The notes beneath the pieces are model-generated. The model did no database searches. It saw nothing but the letters and a program-made list of their open reading frames with translations, and was not told the DNA's origin. A stretch of 64,000 nt of DNA. Origin: Phytohabitans aurantiacus. Lineage in GTDB: Bacteria; Actinomycetota; Actinomycetes; Mycobacteriales; Micromonosporaceae. Position 1 is the stretch's first letter, and each line of letters starts with the position of its first letter. This document shows, piece after piece, positions 7,728 to 15,788 of this stretch. The position numbers and the translations under genes were made by a program. Location: positions 558,001 through 622,000 of the forward strand of contig NZ_BSDI01000007.1 of assembly GCF_027923225.1 (NCBI RefSeq). Direction: 5' to 3'.

Positions 7728-8429
7728 ATGCCGCTTACTCCGGCCGATGTGCACAACGTCGCCTTCAAGAAGCCCCCGATCGGCAAGCGGGGGTTTGACG
7801 AGGAAGAGGTCGACGCCTTCCTCGACGAGGTCGAGCGCGAGCTCGCCCGCCTGATCGAGGAGAACAACCAGCTGCGCGCGCAGGTAGAGCGCGGCGGCTC
7901 ATACGGTGGCCTGCCGGGCGGCTCGGACGACGAGCCGCGGATGGTCGCGGAGTTGAGCCGGATGAAGTCGCAGCTCGACCGCGCCCAGCGCGACGCGGCG
8001 GCCGCCGACCAGGCGGCGCGGGCCATGCAGTCCGAGCTCGACCAGGTGCGCGGCATGGGCGGTCCCGCCGGTGGCGGCGCCGACAGTGACCAGGCCGTGC
8101 GGGTGCTGATGATGGCGCAGCGCACCGCCGACGACCACGTCGTCGACGCCCGGCGCGAGGCCGAGGGTGTGCTGTCCGAGGCGCGGGCCCGGGCCGCCGA
8201 GGTCACCGGCGACGCGCGCGCCAAGGCCGACGCGCTGGAGCGCGACGCGCGCCAGCGGCACCAGGAGGCGATGGGCGGCCTCGACGCGAAGCGCAGCGCG
8301 ACGCTCAAGCACATCGAGGAGCTCGAAAACTTCGAGCGCGAGTACCGCACGCGCCTGATGGCGTATCTGGAGAGCCAGCTGCGCGACCACGGCGCCCCGG
8401 GGCAGGCCCAGGAGCAGATCGGCTCCTGA
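7728..8429 (+). CDS. DivIVA/Wag31-family polar growth protein
   Basis: A 233-residue coiled-coil protein. The N-terminal DivIVA domain begins PLTPADVHNVAFKKPPIGKR, then FDEEEVDAFLDEVERELARL, closely matching actinobacterial Wag31. A variable Gly/Ser/Asp-rich linker (about 52-66) leads to a long heptad-rich Ala/Arg/Glu coiled coil (about 70-225). The ATG follows AGGAG. DivIVA recruits the apical cell-wall synthesis machinery at poles and septa (family knowledge). The usual neighbours (sepF, yggT, pgeF) are absent, so this may be a second copy rather than the housekeeping wag31. For that reason no symbol is given. Confidence 0.9.
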   Translation: MPLTPADVHNVAFKKPPIGKRGFDEEEVDAFLDEVERELARLIEENNQLRAQVERGGSYGGLPGGSDDEPRMVAELSRMKSQLDRAQRDAAAADQAARAMQSELDQVRGMGGPAGGGADSDQAVRVLMMAQRTADDHVVDARREAEGVLSEARARAAEVTGDARAKADALERDARQRHQEAMGGLDAKRSATLKHIEELENFEREYRTRLMAYLESQLRDHGAPGQAQEQIGS

Positions 8430-8466
8430 TCCCCCGGGTGTGCGGTGCGCGCCTTTCATCGACCTT

Positions 8467-9291
8467 TCAACGGATCGATACCTGGAACTCGTGGACCCAC
8501 TTGCTGGGGTCGTCAGGGTCGAATTCCAGGCACACCTCGCGCGCGTAACCCTCCATCTTGTAACCGTTGTCGTCGATCCACTGGGCCAGAGTGTGCATGC
8601 TGCGGTCGGCCTCGTCCATCGCACCGTGATGCACGATCGTCGCCGCGTTGGGCAGCTCCGGCAGGTCGAGCACGGCGAAGTCGTAGCCCGGATCGGGCTC
8701 GACCGCCACCGCTACCGCCGCGTGCACGGTCACCGCCTCCGGCGACTCGGCGGGCGCCGCGGCGTAGTACGCGATGGGTGGTCCGGAGATCTTCACACCC
8801 GCCATCCCGAGGCGCCGGAAAAGCTCGTCGTACAGCGGCTGGATGACCGGCCCGATGTCGCTTCCCTCGTAGCTCGCCGCGACCGCCGCCAGCTCGGCAA
8901 CCCGTGTCCGCGGCACCTGCTTGACCACCACGTCGTCCGTACTCATGCGTCCCTCCCTCTCGATGGTCCGGAGCCTCGCCTCGACGCTTGCCAACCGGGC
9001 CGCGTCGGCCGCCATCTGCTCCTGGAGCTGAGCCCGGCGCATCCGCAGCATGCCGCGCAACTCGTCGGCGCCGAGCTTCTCGTCGAGAATCGACTGAACC
9101 CGCTGGAGCGTGAACCCGAGATCCTTCAGCGCCAGGATGCGGTTGAGCCGGCGCAGCTGCTCGGCCCGGTAGGACCGGTATCCGCTGCCGGCGTCGACCT
9201 GCGCGGGGACGAGCAGCCCGATCGCGTCGTAGTGACGCAGCATCCGGACGGACACCCGGCCCAGCTTGGCGAAGTCTCCGATACTGAACAC
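8467..9291 (-). CDS. MerR-family regulator with GyrI-like effector domain
   Basis: A 274-residue protein. The N-terminal MerR winged helix (IGDFAKLGRVSVRMLRHYDA, then GYRSYRAEQLRRLNRILALK) is followed by a dimerisation coiled coil (about 75-112) and a C-terminal GyrI/AraC-type ligand domain (about 120-274; VKQVPRTRVAELAAVAASYE, YKMEGYAREVCLEFDP). This architecture is that of BmrR-like regulators sensing small hydrophobic or cationic compounds. The GTG start at 9291 lies a few bases downstream of the predicted promoter, so the transcript is probably near-leaderless. The LLM gene at 9326-10228 points toward its 5' end on the same strand and is a candidate target. Confidence 0.9.
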   Translation of the reverse strand: MFSIGDFAKLGRVSVRMLRHYDAIGLLVPAQVDAGSGYRSYRAEQLRRLNRILALKDLGFTLQRVQSILDEKLGADELRGMLRMRRAQLQEQMAADAARLASVEARLRTIEREGRMSTDDVVVKQVPRTRVAELAAVAASYEGSDIGPVIQPLYDELFRRLGMAGVKISGPPIAYYAAAPAESPEAVTVHAAVAVAVEPDPGYDFAVLDLPELPNAATIVHHGAMDEADRSMHTLAQWIDDNGYKMEGYAREVCLEFDPDDPSKWVHEFQVSIR

Positions 9292-9298
9292 GCTCTAC

Positions 9299-9329
9299 AC
9301 GCTCCCCCCTGACACGGTGTCAGAGTCAA
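9299..9329 (-). promoter_or_regulatory. MerR-type promoter/operator
   Basis: On the minus strand, TTGACT (9329-9324) is separated by 19 bp from GAGCGT (9304-9299). The spacer contains the palindrome TGACAC-C-GTGTCA (9322-9310). An overlong 19-bp spacer with dyad symmetry is the hallmark of MerR-controlled promoters, which the regulator untwists to activate. It drives the merR gene itself, indicating autoregulation. Confidence 0.7.
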
Positions 9330-10228
9330 GCCGGGTGGCGGGCGGCGTTGACGAGGGCCCGGGTCGCGGGGGCTACCTCGGCGGCGTAGCGCTCTATGGT
9401 CGCGGTGTCGTCGGTGGCCAGGATGAAGGCGGATACGCCGTGTTCGAGGGTCAGCTCGGCCAACTCCTCGGCCCATTGGTCGGGCGGGCCGTCGAGCGGG
9501 CCGCGGCTGGTCGGGGCGAAGCGGCCGCCGATGTTCAGCAGCCGGCGTACCGCTGACGGGTCGCGGCCGGCGCTGGCCGCGGCGTCGTCGATGCGGGCGT
9601 TCAGGTCGCGCAGATCGTCGGGGCCGCCCTTCAGGTACCCCAATGACGGGAGCCAGCCATCGGCGACGCGCCCCGTCAGGGCGAGCATCTTCGGCTTGTA
9701 CGCGCCGACCCACACGCCGATGTCGTGCGCCGGGGCGGGACCGCGCTTGGCGCCCTTCACCGTGTAGTACTCGCCGTCGACGCGTACGCCGCCGGGCTTG
9801 CCGGCCGCCCAGATCTCCCGGATGACCGCGATGGCCTCCTCCAGCGCGCCGACCGACTGGCCAGGAGTGAGGCGCCGCCCGCCCATCGACTCGATCGCGT
9901 CCCAGAAGCCGCCCGCGCCGATGCCCAGTTCGAAGCGTCCACCGGAGAGCAGGTCGAGGCTCGCCGCCGCGCGCGCCAGTACGGCCGGCTGCCGCAGCGG
10001 CAGGTTGAGCACGTTGCCGCTGACCCGTACCCGCTCGGTGCGAGAGGCCACATAGGACAGTAGCGTCCAGGTGTCGTGGAACCGGGGCTGATACGGGTGA
10101 TCCTGGAACGTGACCAGGTCGATGCCGGCCCGATCGGCCACCACCGCCAGGTCGACGGCGTGCGTGACGGGTTGGACGGACGGCGTGACGAACGTGCCGA
10201 ACAGCAGATCGTGCCCGTAGTCGGTCAT
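9326..10228 (-). CDS. LLM-class (F420/FMN-dependent) oxidoreductase
   Basis: A 300-residue luciferase-like TIM-barrel enzyme. Visible family motifs are DLVTFQDHPYQPRFHDTWTL, RVRVSGNVLNLPLRQPAVLA and LDLLSGGRFELGIGAGGFWD, then GVWVGAYKPKMLALTGRVAD. These enzymes use reduced F420 or FMN; the cofactor cannot be decided from sequence. The start overlaps the stop of the LLM-oxidase fusion gene in ATGA, so it is translationally coupled. It is also paralogous to that protein's N-terminal half, suggesting a tandem duplication. The substrate is unknown. Confidence 0.88.
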   Translation of the reverse strand: MTDYGHDLLFGTFVTPSVQPVTHAVDLAVVADRAGIDLVTFQDHPYQPRFHDTWTLLSYVASRTERVRVSGNVLNLPLRQPAVLARAAASLDLLSGGRFELGIGAGGFWDAIESMGGRRLTPGQSVGALEEAIAVIREIWAAGKPGGVRVDGEYYTVKGAKRGPAPAHDIGVWVGAYKPKMLALTGRVADGWLPSLGYLKGGPDDLRDLNARIDDAAASAGRDPSAVRRLLNIGGRFAPTSRGPLDGPPDQWAEELAELTLEHGVSAFILATDDTATIERYAAEVAPATRALVNAARHPA

Positions 10229-12390
10229 TGTTTCCCCACCGGAATGTTGAAGTTGTCGCGGAAGACGTTGTCGGGGTCGTAGCGGGCCTTGAACTCGCGC
10301 AGCCGGGCCAGCGTCCGCGGCGGGAAGGCGTCCGCGATCCGCTCGGGCCGCTGGTCGGTTTCGAAGCTCAGGTACAGGCCATCGAAGTGCCCGCGTATCG
10401 AGTCCCACAGAACGTCAAGGCGCCGCCTGTCGGTGCCCATCGCGGTGACCTGGAAACCGGCGTCGCGGTGGGCGTACGCGGTGGCGTCGGGCTCGATGTC
10501 GGCGATCGCTCCGCCGACGGTGCGCAGCTGGTACCAGTACACGTCGCCACCCCGCAGCAGGTCGGCGGAGACGGCGGCGAACTCGGGTGTGATCTCGCGG
10601 ATGAACGCCGACCGTGAGATCGGCTCGCCCCGCCCCTGGTGATCGCTGTCGGGCGCCATGCCCATCACGGCGGCGTAGGGCGCGATCACCACCTCCTGCT
10701 GGTACATGGGCGCGAGCTCCGCGAACGGCTGCAGCTGGGCGATCACCGTGTCCGGGTCGGCGGAGTCGACCATCCCGTACAGTTGCGCGACCGCCGGCTG
10801 ACCGCGCCGGGGCGGGCTGACGAGCAGGAACGGCGTGGTGTCGCGGGGCGTGGCCGCGACGGTCTCGCCGAAGCGGCGCAGGAACCCGGCCACGTCGGCG
10901 ACGGCGAACCCCAGTTGCGCCCAGCCGACCTCGCGCACCTCGTCCGCCTCGAACTCGAACGAGGTGACGATGCCGAAGTTGGCGCCCGCGCCGCGCAGCG
11001 CCCAGAACAGGTCTGGATGCTCGCTGGCGCTGGCCCGCACGGCGGTGCCGCCGGCGAGCACCACCTCGGCGGCGCGCAGGTGGTCGATGGTCAGCCCGTA
11101 CTTGCGGCCGAGGAACCCGATGCCGCCCGCGGTGGCGAGCCCACCGACGCCCACGCCGCCGTAGTCGCCCGAGCTGATCGCCCAGCCGTACGGGTCGAGA
11201 GCCGCCGCGACCTGCTTCCACCGCGCGCCCGGCTCGACCCGGACCCGCCGCGTCGACTCGTCGAGCACCTCGACGCGGTCCAGTGTGGACAGGTCGATGA
11301 CGATGCCACCGTCGTTGGTGGACCGTCCACTCATACCGTGGCCACCGCTGCGGATCCCCATCGGCAGCGCGGGATGCCGCCGGGCGAAGGAGAGCGCCTC
11401 GACCACCTGTGCGGTGTCACGCGGCCGCAGTACCAGGCCGGGCGTCCCGCCACGCATATAGGTGGAGCGCACGCGCGAGTACCCGATGTCACCCGGCTCG
11501 ACGGCCGTGAGCGACGGTGGCACGCCGTCGTAGTCGATGCCCTGGCGCCGCTTGGCGCGGACGCGCGCGCTCCGCCCGCTGGCCGTGGTGCCGGGGGTTG
11601 CCGCGCGCAGCGCGGGCGCGACCTCGGAGGCGAACCGTTCGAGGGTGCCGGCGTCATCCGTCATGAGGATGAACGTGCCGACACTGTCCTCAGTGGCCAG
11701 TGGGAGCAGGTCTTCGACCCACTGCTCGGGCGGGCCGTCGAGGAAGCCGCCGCGACGGTCGGCGAAGCGCCCGGAGATGTTGACCAGCCGGCGGATCTCG
11801 GCCGGGTCGCGGCCCGCCTCGACCGCCGCCTCGTCGATTATCTTGTTGCCGGCACGCAGCTCGCCCGGGTCGAGGTAGCCGAGGGTGACAAGCCAGCCGT
11901 CCGCCTTCTGGCCGATCAGCCGGAGCATCCGGCGGCGGCGCGCGCCGAGCCAGATCGGGATGTCGTGCGCCGGTGGCGTGCCGTCCTCGAAGACGCCCCG
12001 GATGACGTCGATCGCCTCGCTGAGCGCGTCGACCGCCTGCCCTGGCGCGAGCCGCCGGCCACCCATCGCCTCGATCGCGTCCCAGAACGCGCCGGCGCCC
12101 AGGGCCAGCTCCAGCCGCCCGCCGGAGAGCAGGTCGAGGCTGGTGGCGGCGCGGGCGAGCACGGCGGGGTTGCGCAGCGGGACGTTGAGGACGTTGCCGG
12201 CGAGGCGGACCCGCTCGGTCTGGCCGGCGACCCAGGACATCAGCGTCCAGGTGTCGAGGAAGGCCGGCTGGTACGGGTGGTCCTGGAAGGTGACGAGGTC
12301 GAGGCCGAGCTCGTCGGCGCGGCGCGCGAGCGCCACGGGCACCTGCGGCGCCGCGTTCGTGGGAGTGATGAACGCCCCGAACTCGACCAT
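10225..12390 (-). CDS. Fusion protein: LLM-class oxidoreductase plus berberine-bridge-type FAD oxidase
   Basis: A 721-residue two-enzyme fusion. Residues 1 to ~265 are an LLM barrel (LVTFQDHPYQPAFLDTWTLM, NVLNVPLRNPAVLARAATSL). After a basic linker, residues ~305-480 form an FAD_binding_4 (PCMH-type) domain with RSGGHGMSGRS, where His350 is the expected covalent flavin attachment. The C-terminus is a BBE domain ending RYDPDNVFRDNFNIPVG. The cysteine of bicovalent BBE enzymes is absent (GVGVGGLATAGG), so a single covalent bond is expected. The start at 12390 is set by GGAGGTG five bases upstream. It is the first gene of a two-gene operon with the LLM at 9326. The fusion may channel an intermediate between two flavin or deazaflavin steps (inference). 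Confidence 0.88.
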   Translation of the reverse strand: MVEFGAFITPTNAAPQVPVALARRADELGLDLVTFQDHPYQPAFLDTWTLMSWVAGQTERVRLAGNVLNVPLRNPAVLARAATSLDLLSGGRLELALGAGAFWDAIEAMGGRRLAPGQAVDALSEAIDVIRGVFEDGTPPAHDIPIWLGARRRRMLRLIGQKADGWLVTLGYLDPGELRAGNKIIDEAAVEAGRDPAEIRRLVNISGRFADRRGGFLDGPPEQWVEDLLPLATEDSVGTFILMTDDAGTLERFASEVAPALRAATPGTTASGRSARVRAKRRQGIDYDGVPPSLTAVEPGDIGYSRVRSTYMRGGTPGLVLRPRDTAQVVEALSFARRHPALPMGIRSGGHGMSGRSTNDGGIVIDLSTLDRVEVLDESTRRVRVEPGARWKQVAAALDPYGWAISSGDYGGVGVGGLATAGGIGFLGRKYGLTIDHLRAAEVVLAGGTAVRASASEHPDLFWALRGAGANFGIVTSFEFEADEVREVGWAQLGFAVADVAGFLRRFGETVAATPRDTTPFLLVSPPRRGQPAVAQLYGMVDSADPDTVIAQLQPFAELAPMYQQEVVIAPYAAVMGMAPDSDHQGRGEPISRSAFIREITPEFAAVSADLLRGGDVYWYQLRTVGGAIADIEPDATAYAHRDAGFQVTAMGTDRRRLDVLWDSIRGHFDGLYLSFETDQRPERIADAFPPRTLARLREFKARYDPDNVFRDNFNIPVGKQ

Positions 12391-12444
12391 CGAACACCTC
12401 CGAAAATGTGTTGTCAAACAGACCATATGTCAGATAGACGATCG

Positions 12445-12484
12445 GAACGATATGACGTGTGTCATGGAACGTGTGTCATGGAAC
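12445..12484. promoter_or_regulatory. Palindromes and 14-bp tandem repeat between divergent genes
   Basis: Between the divergent fusion oxidoreductase and methyltransferase genes, the unit CGTGTGTCATGGAA occurs twice in tandem (12456-12469 and 12470-12483). The inverted repeat ATGAC-GTGT-GTCAT (12452-12465) overlaps the first unit. Such symmetry in a shared promoter region suggests a regulator site serving both directions. Confidence 0.4.
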
Positions 12485-12536
12485 AGGACCGGAAAATCGC
12501 TTGCTGGCGGGCGCGGCCGCTCGTAACGTCGCCGTC

Positions 12537-13283
12537 TTGGACCTGCCACGAATCTTCACGATCCGGGAGAGCACTCACCGGGTACTCAACCCGTTCACGC
12601 CGGAGAAGCTGGCCACCCTGGGTGCCGCGATCGGGCTGCGGCCCGGCGCCGCGCTGCTCGATCTCGCCTGCGGCAAGGGCGAGCTGCTGTGCACCTGGGC
12701 CCGCGACCACGGCACCACCGGCACGGGCGTCGACATCAGCACGGTGTTCCTGGCCGCGGCCCGCGACCGCGCGGCTGAGCTCGGCGTCGCCGACCGGGTC
12801 ACCTTCGTCCACGGCGACGCCGGCTCGTACGTGTCCGAGCAACCGGTCGACGTCGCCGCCTGCATCGGGGCGACCTGGATCGGCGGCGGCGTCGCCGGCA
12901 CGGTGGCGCTGCTCGAACGCAGCGTGCGCCCGGGCGGCACGATCCTCATCGGCGAGCCCTACTGGCGGGCCGAACCGCCCAGCCAGGAGGCCGTCGAGGC
13001 GTGCCACGCCACCTCGCGGGACGACTTCTCGTCGCTGGCCGGCCTCGTCGAGCAGGTGCACGGGATGGGGTACCACCTGGTCGAGATGGTGCTCGCCGAC
13101 GAAGACAGCTGGGACCGGTACGCCGCCGCGCAGTGGTTCAACATGCGCACCTGGCTGGACGCGAACCCCGACGACGAGCTGGCCGGCGAGGTACGCGCCG
13201 AGCTGGTCGCCGATCCGCTGCGCCACGTCCGGTACCGGCGGTCGCTGCTCGGCTGGGGAGTCTTCGCGCTACGAAAGCGATAG
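12537..13283 (+). CDS. SAM-dependent class I methyltransferase
   Basis: A 248-residue Rossmann methyltransferase. Motif I is LLDLACGKGELLCTWARDHG, followed by TGTGVDIS and FVHGDAGSYV (motifs II/III). The C-terminal region carries YWRAEPPSQEAVEACHATSR and ends LLGWGVFALRKR. The TTG at 12537 (LDLPRIFTIRESTHRVLNPF) is chosen because homologues of this family start at this point. An in-frame GTG at 12459 would add 26 residues without homology. It is divergent from the LLM/oxidase operon and overlaps the 3' end of the LLM gene at 13269-14102 by 15 bp tail to tail. Its substrate may belong to the same pathway. Confidence 0.8.
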   Translation: MDLPRIFTIRESTHRVLNPFTPEKLATLGAAIGLRPGAALLDLACGKGELLCTWARDHGTTGTGVDISTVFLAAARDRAAELGVADRVTFVHGDAGSYVSEQPVDVAACIGATWIGGGVAGTVALLERSVRPGGTILIGEPYWRAEPPSQEAVEACHATSRDDFSSLAGLVEQVHGMGYHLVEMVLADEDSWDRYAAAQWFNMRTWLDANPDDELAGEVRAELVADPLRHVRYRRSLLGWGVFALRKR

Positions 13284-14102
13284 CCGCTCGGCGAACTCGG
13301 ACAGGTCGTCGGTCGAGCCGGCGTTCACCACTATCCGGGTGACGCCCTGGGCGGCGTACGCCTCGACGCGGTCCTTCGTCATCTCCGCCGACCCGAATCG
13401 CGTGTGCTCCAACGCGTCCGGGTCACGACCGGCCTCGGCGGCGGTCGTGCGGGCCAGGTCGCGCTGGATCGCGTACTCGTGCGGGGGCATCCCACCGGGG
13501 AAGTACCCGTCACCGCGGCGCCCGGCCCGGCGCGCCGCCGCCCGGCTCGATCCTCCAATGTGGATCGGCAGGGTGCTGGCCTGGTACGGCTTGGGGAAGC
13601 TGACCAGCCGCTCGAAGTCGAAGAACTCGCCGTGGAAGCTGACGCCTTCCTCGTCGCCGGCCCAGATCAGGCGCAACACGTCGATCGCCTCGTCAGTGCG
13701 GCGGCCGCGGGTGGTGAAGTCGACCCCGGCGGCCCGCGCCTCGCCGGGCAGCGCGCCGACCCCGACGGTGAGCAGCCGCATCCGGCCCTTGGACAGTACG
13801 TCGATGGTGGCGAGGCGCTTGGCGAGGATCACCGGGTGGTGGTACGGCAGCAGGAGCACGCCGGTGCCGAGCAGGATGCGGTTGGTGGCGGCCGCCACGA
13901 AGGCGAGGCAGTCGAGCGGGTCGCCGTACGGCAGCGTCGGCGGCATCTCCCAACCGCCGATGGTCGCGCCCGGGTACAGCGCGATGTGCTCGGGCATGTA
14001 CAGCGCTTCGAAGCCGCATTCCTCCGCGTGCCGGGCGAACTCGACCATGCGGTCGGGGTCGACTCCGTGGAGGGGCGTGCTGTAGCTGACGGCGAACCTC
14101 AT
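13269..14102 (-). CDS. LLM-class F420-dependent oxidoreductase
   Basis: A 277-residue luciferase-like barrel enzyme of the Rv2161c/TIGR03619-like subtype. Motifs are MRFAVSYSTPLHGVDPDRM, EALYMPEHIALYPGATIGG, GTGVLLLPYHHPVILAKRLA and LPIHIGGSSRAAARRAGRRG. It is more distant from the two paralogous LLMs at 9326 and 10225, so it was recruited separately. The start at 14102 (MRFAVSYS) matches family N-termini. It is monocistronic, convergent with the methyltransferase and divergent from the SecD-like gene. The substrate is unknown. Confidence 0.87.
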   Translation of the reverse strand: MRFAVSYSTPLHGVDPDRMVEFARHAEECGFEALYMPEHIALYPGATIGGWEMPPTLPYGDPLDCLAFVAAATNRILLGTGVLLLPYHHPVILAKRLATIDVLSKGRMRLLTVGVGALPGEARAAGVDFTTRGRRTDEAIDVLRLIWAGDEEGVSFHGEFFDFERLVSFPKPYQASTLPIHIGGSSRAAARRAGRRGDGYFPGGMPPHEYAIQRDLARTTAAEAGRDPDALEHTRFGSAEMTKDRVEAYAAQGVTRIVVNAGSTDDLSEFAERLSLS

Positions 14103-14146
14103 GGAGATCAACACTAGCGGTGGACACCGGTGCCTAGACTCGGCGC

Positions 14147-15223
14147 GTGTCCGAATTGCCGCAACCGCCGCCATCCCCGCAGCAGCCGCCGCCCTCGGCC
14201 AACAGTCGCAACCTCCTGATCGTGCTCGGCGCGTTGGGCGCGGCCGTCCTGGTCACGGTGGTGACGTGCGGCATCGTGGGGTTCGTGTTCCGCGACCGGA
14301 TCTTCGACCTGGGTGATCCGGGTAACACCACGCTCACCGTCGAGGCGGTGACCGCCGGAGGCGGCGCACCCGACCGGGACGCGCTCGAGCGCACCCGCGA
14401 CGTGCTGGCCGACCGGATCGAGGCGGCCGAGTTCGACCGGCGGTCGGTGGAGATCGACGGCGACCGCCGGCTGGTGCTCACGGTCGACGGCACGGGCAAG
14501 GAAGATGTGCTGCGGTCCCTGGCCGGCACCGGTGACCTGCGCGTGCGCCGGGTGCTCGGCACGGTGCCCGACCAGTCGACGGGCGGCGCGCCGGCGGTGC
14601 GGCCGGACACCGGCCCGGTGCCCAGTCGCGAGGAGGTTGCCGCGCGACTCGGCAGCGCGTACCAGATCGCCCAAGGGATCGCGGCGCCCGGCACGCTCGA
14701 TCCGGCGACCACGGCGGCGCTCGCGCCCTTCGCCAGCCTGACGCCGGCGCAGGTGGCGGCCCTCCCGCCGGCCATGCAGTACGCGGTGCCGACCGTCACC
14801 TGTCCCCAGCTGGCCGCCCGGCCGGCCGGCTCGACCGCCGCCACCGACCAGCTCGTCGCGTGCGCCCTCGCCGAGCAGCCGACGAAGCACCTGCTGGACG
14901 TCGCCAAGGTCAGCGCCGAAGACATCGACGGCGCCGAGGCGACCCTCGACAAGTCCACCGGCGAGTGGATCATTATGATCAACTTCACCGGACCCGGCCA
15001 GCAGCGGTGGACCGACCTGACCAGGGAGGCGTTCACCGCCGGCCAGGGCAACAACCAGATCGCGATCGTGCTCGACGATGCCGTGATCTCCGCACCCGAA
15101 GTGCTCGACGTGCTCACCGGCAGCACCCAGATCAGCGGCTCGTTCACCCGTGACAGCGCGATGGCGCTGGCCGCCCAGCTCGACTCCGAACCCCTGCCGC
15201 TGGTTTTGCGTCCCGTCGACTGA
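14147..15223 (+). CDS. Orphan membrane-anchored protein with SecDF P1-head-like domain
   Basis: A 358-residue protein with a short Pro/Gln-rich cytoplasmic N-terminus, one transmembrane helix (about 22-46, LLIVLGALGAAVLVTVVTCG) and a large extracytoplasmic part. The first extracytoplasmic segment (DALERTRDVLADRIEAAEFD, then LVLTVDGTGKEDVLRSLAGT) and the last (FTGPGQQRWTDLTREAFTAG, IAIVLDDAVISAPEVLDVL) match the P1 base and head regions of SecD. The six-helix translocase domain of SecD is absent, so it cannot be a working SecD. These SecD-head proteins recur in actinobacteria with unknown roles. The GTG start at 14147 is close to the divergent LLM gene. Confidence 0.8.
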   Translation: MSELPQPPPSPQQPPPSANSRNLLIVLGALGAAVLVTVVTCGIVGFVFRDRIFDLGDPGNTTLTVEAVTAGGGAPDRDALERTRDVLADRIEAAEFDRRSVEIDGDRRLVLTVDGTGKEDVLRSLAGTGDLRVRRVLGTVPDQSTGGAPAVRPDTGPVPSREEVAARLGSAYQIAQGIAAPGTLDPATTAALAPFASLTPAQVAALPPAMQYAVPTVTCPQLAARPAGSTAATDQLVACALAEQPTKHLLDVAKVSAEDIDGAEATLDKSTGEWIIMINFTGPGQQRWTDLTREAFTAGQGNNQIAIVLDDAVISAPEVLDVLTGSTQISGSFTRDSAMALAAQLDSEPLPLVLRPVD

Positions 15224-15275
15224 CGGCGTGCAACAGTTCGCCGCACCGGCGCGTCCAGTGTTCGTGGAGGTGGCC

Positions 15276-15788
15276 ATGAACGGGGCGGACGGGCGCTTTG
15301 AGGACTTCGTCCGGGCGCGTTGGGCGGCGCTGGTGCGGTACGGATACGTGCTGAGCGGCAACCCGCACGACGCGGCCGATCTCGCGCAGGAGGCGCTGGC
15401 CCGGCTGGGCTCGGCGTGGACGCGCGTGCAACGGCGGGACGATCCGGAGCGGTACGTCCGCACGACCATGGCCCGGCTGCACATCAGCTGGTGGCGGCGA
15501 CGACGCCGGGAACGGTTGGTCGGTGAGGTGCCGGAGTTCGGGTACGCCGACGGCGCGTTCACGGCGGTCGAGGGCGACACCGGGCTGTGGCGAGCGCTGG
15601 CCACGCTGCCGAGACGGCAGCGGGCGGTGCTGGTGCTGCGGTACTACGAGAACCGCACCGACGACGAGATCGCCACCCTGCTGGGCATCTCGCGCGGCAC
15701 GGTGCGCAGCCAAGCCTCCCGTGGACTGGACAAACTGCGTGCGAGCTGGTCAGGCCGCACGGAGCACGCGATCGGGAGGCAATCATGA
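15276..15788 (+). CDS. SigE-family (ECF-type) RNA polymerase sigma factor
   Basis: A 170-residue group-4 sigma factor of the actinobacterial SigE/SACE subfamily. Region 2 runs from FEDFVRARWAALVRYGYVLS to ISWWRRRRRERL, with DAADLAQEALARL at the core-binding helix. Region 4 has LPRRQRAVLVLRYYENRTDD and LLGISRGTVRSQASRGLDKL. The ATG at 15276 is preceded by GGAGGT. Its stop overlaps the next start in ATGA. The downstream membrane-anchored protein is the likely anti-sigma factor, as is usual in this subfamily. Confidence 0.92.
   Translation: MNGADGRFEDFVRARWAALVRYGYVLSGNPHDAADLAQEALARLGSAWTRVQRRDDPERYVRTTMARLHISWWRRRRRERLVGEVPEFGYADGAFTAVEGDTGLWRALATLPRRQRAVLVLRYYENRTDDEIATLLGISRGTVRSQASRGLDKLRASWSGRTEHAIGRQS

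Noticed and set aside
7728..8429. Naming the DivIVA gene as the housekeeping wag31
   Set aside because: The sequence fits, but the division-cluster neighbours are missing, so a second copy cannot be excluded.
10639..14085. Very long open frames on the strand opposite real genes (e.g. 10639-14085 plus, 17956-22185 plus, 35637-39194 minus, 24403-27147 minus)
   Set aside because: They are Arg/Gly/Ala/His-rich translations antisense to well-supported genes, a by-product of extreme third-position GC, with no recognisable domains or suitable starts.
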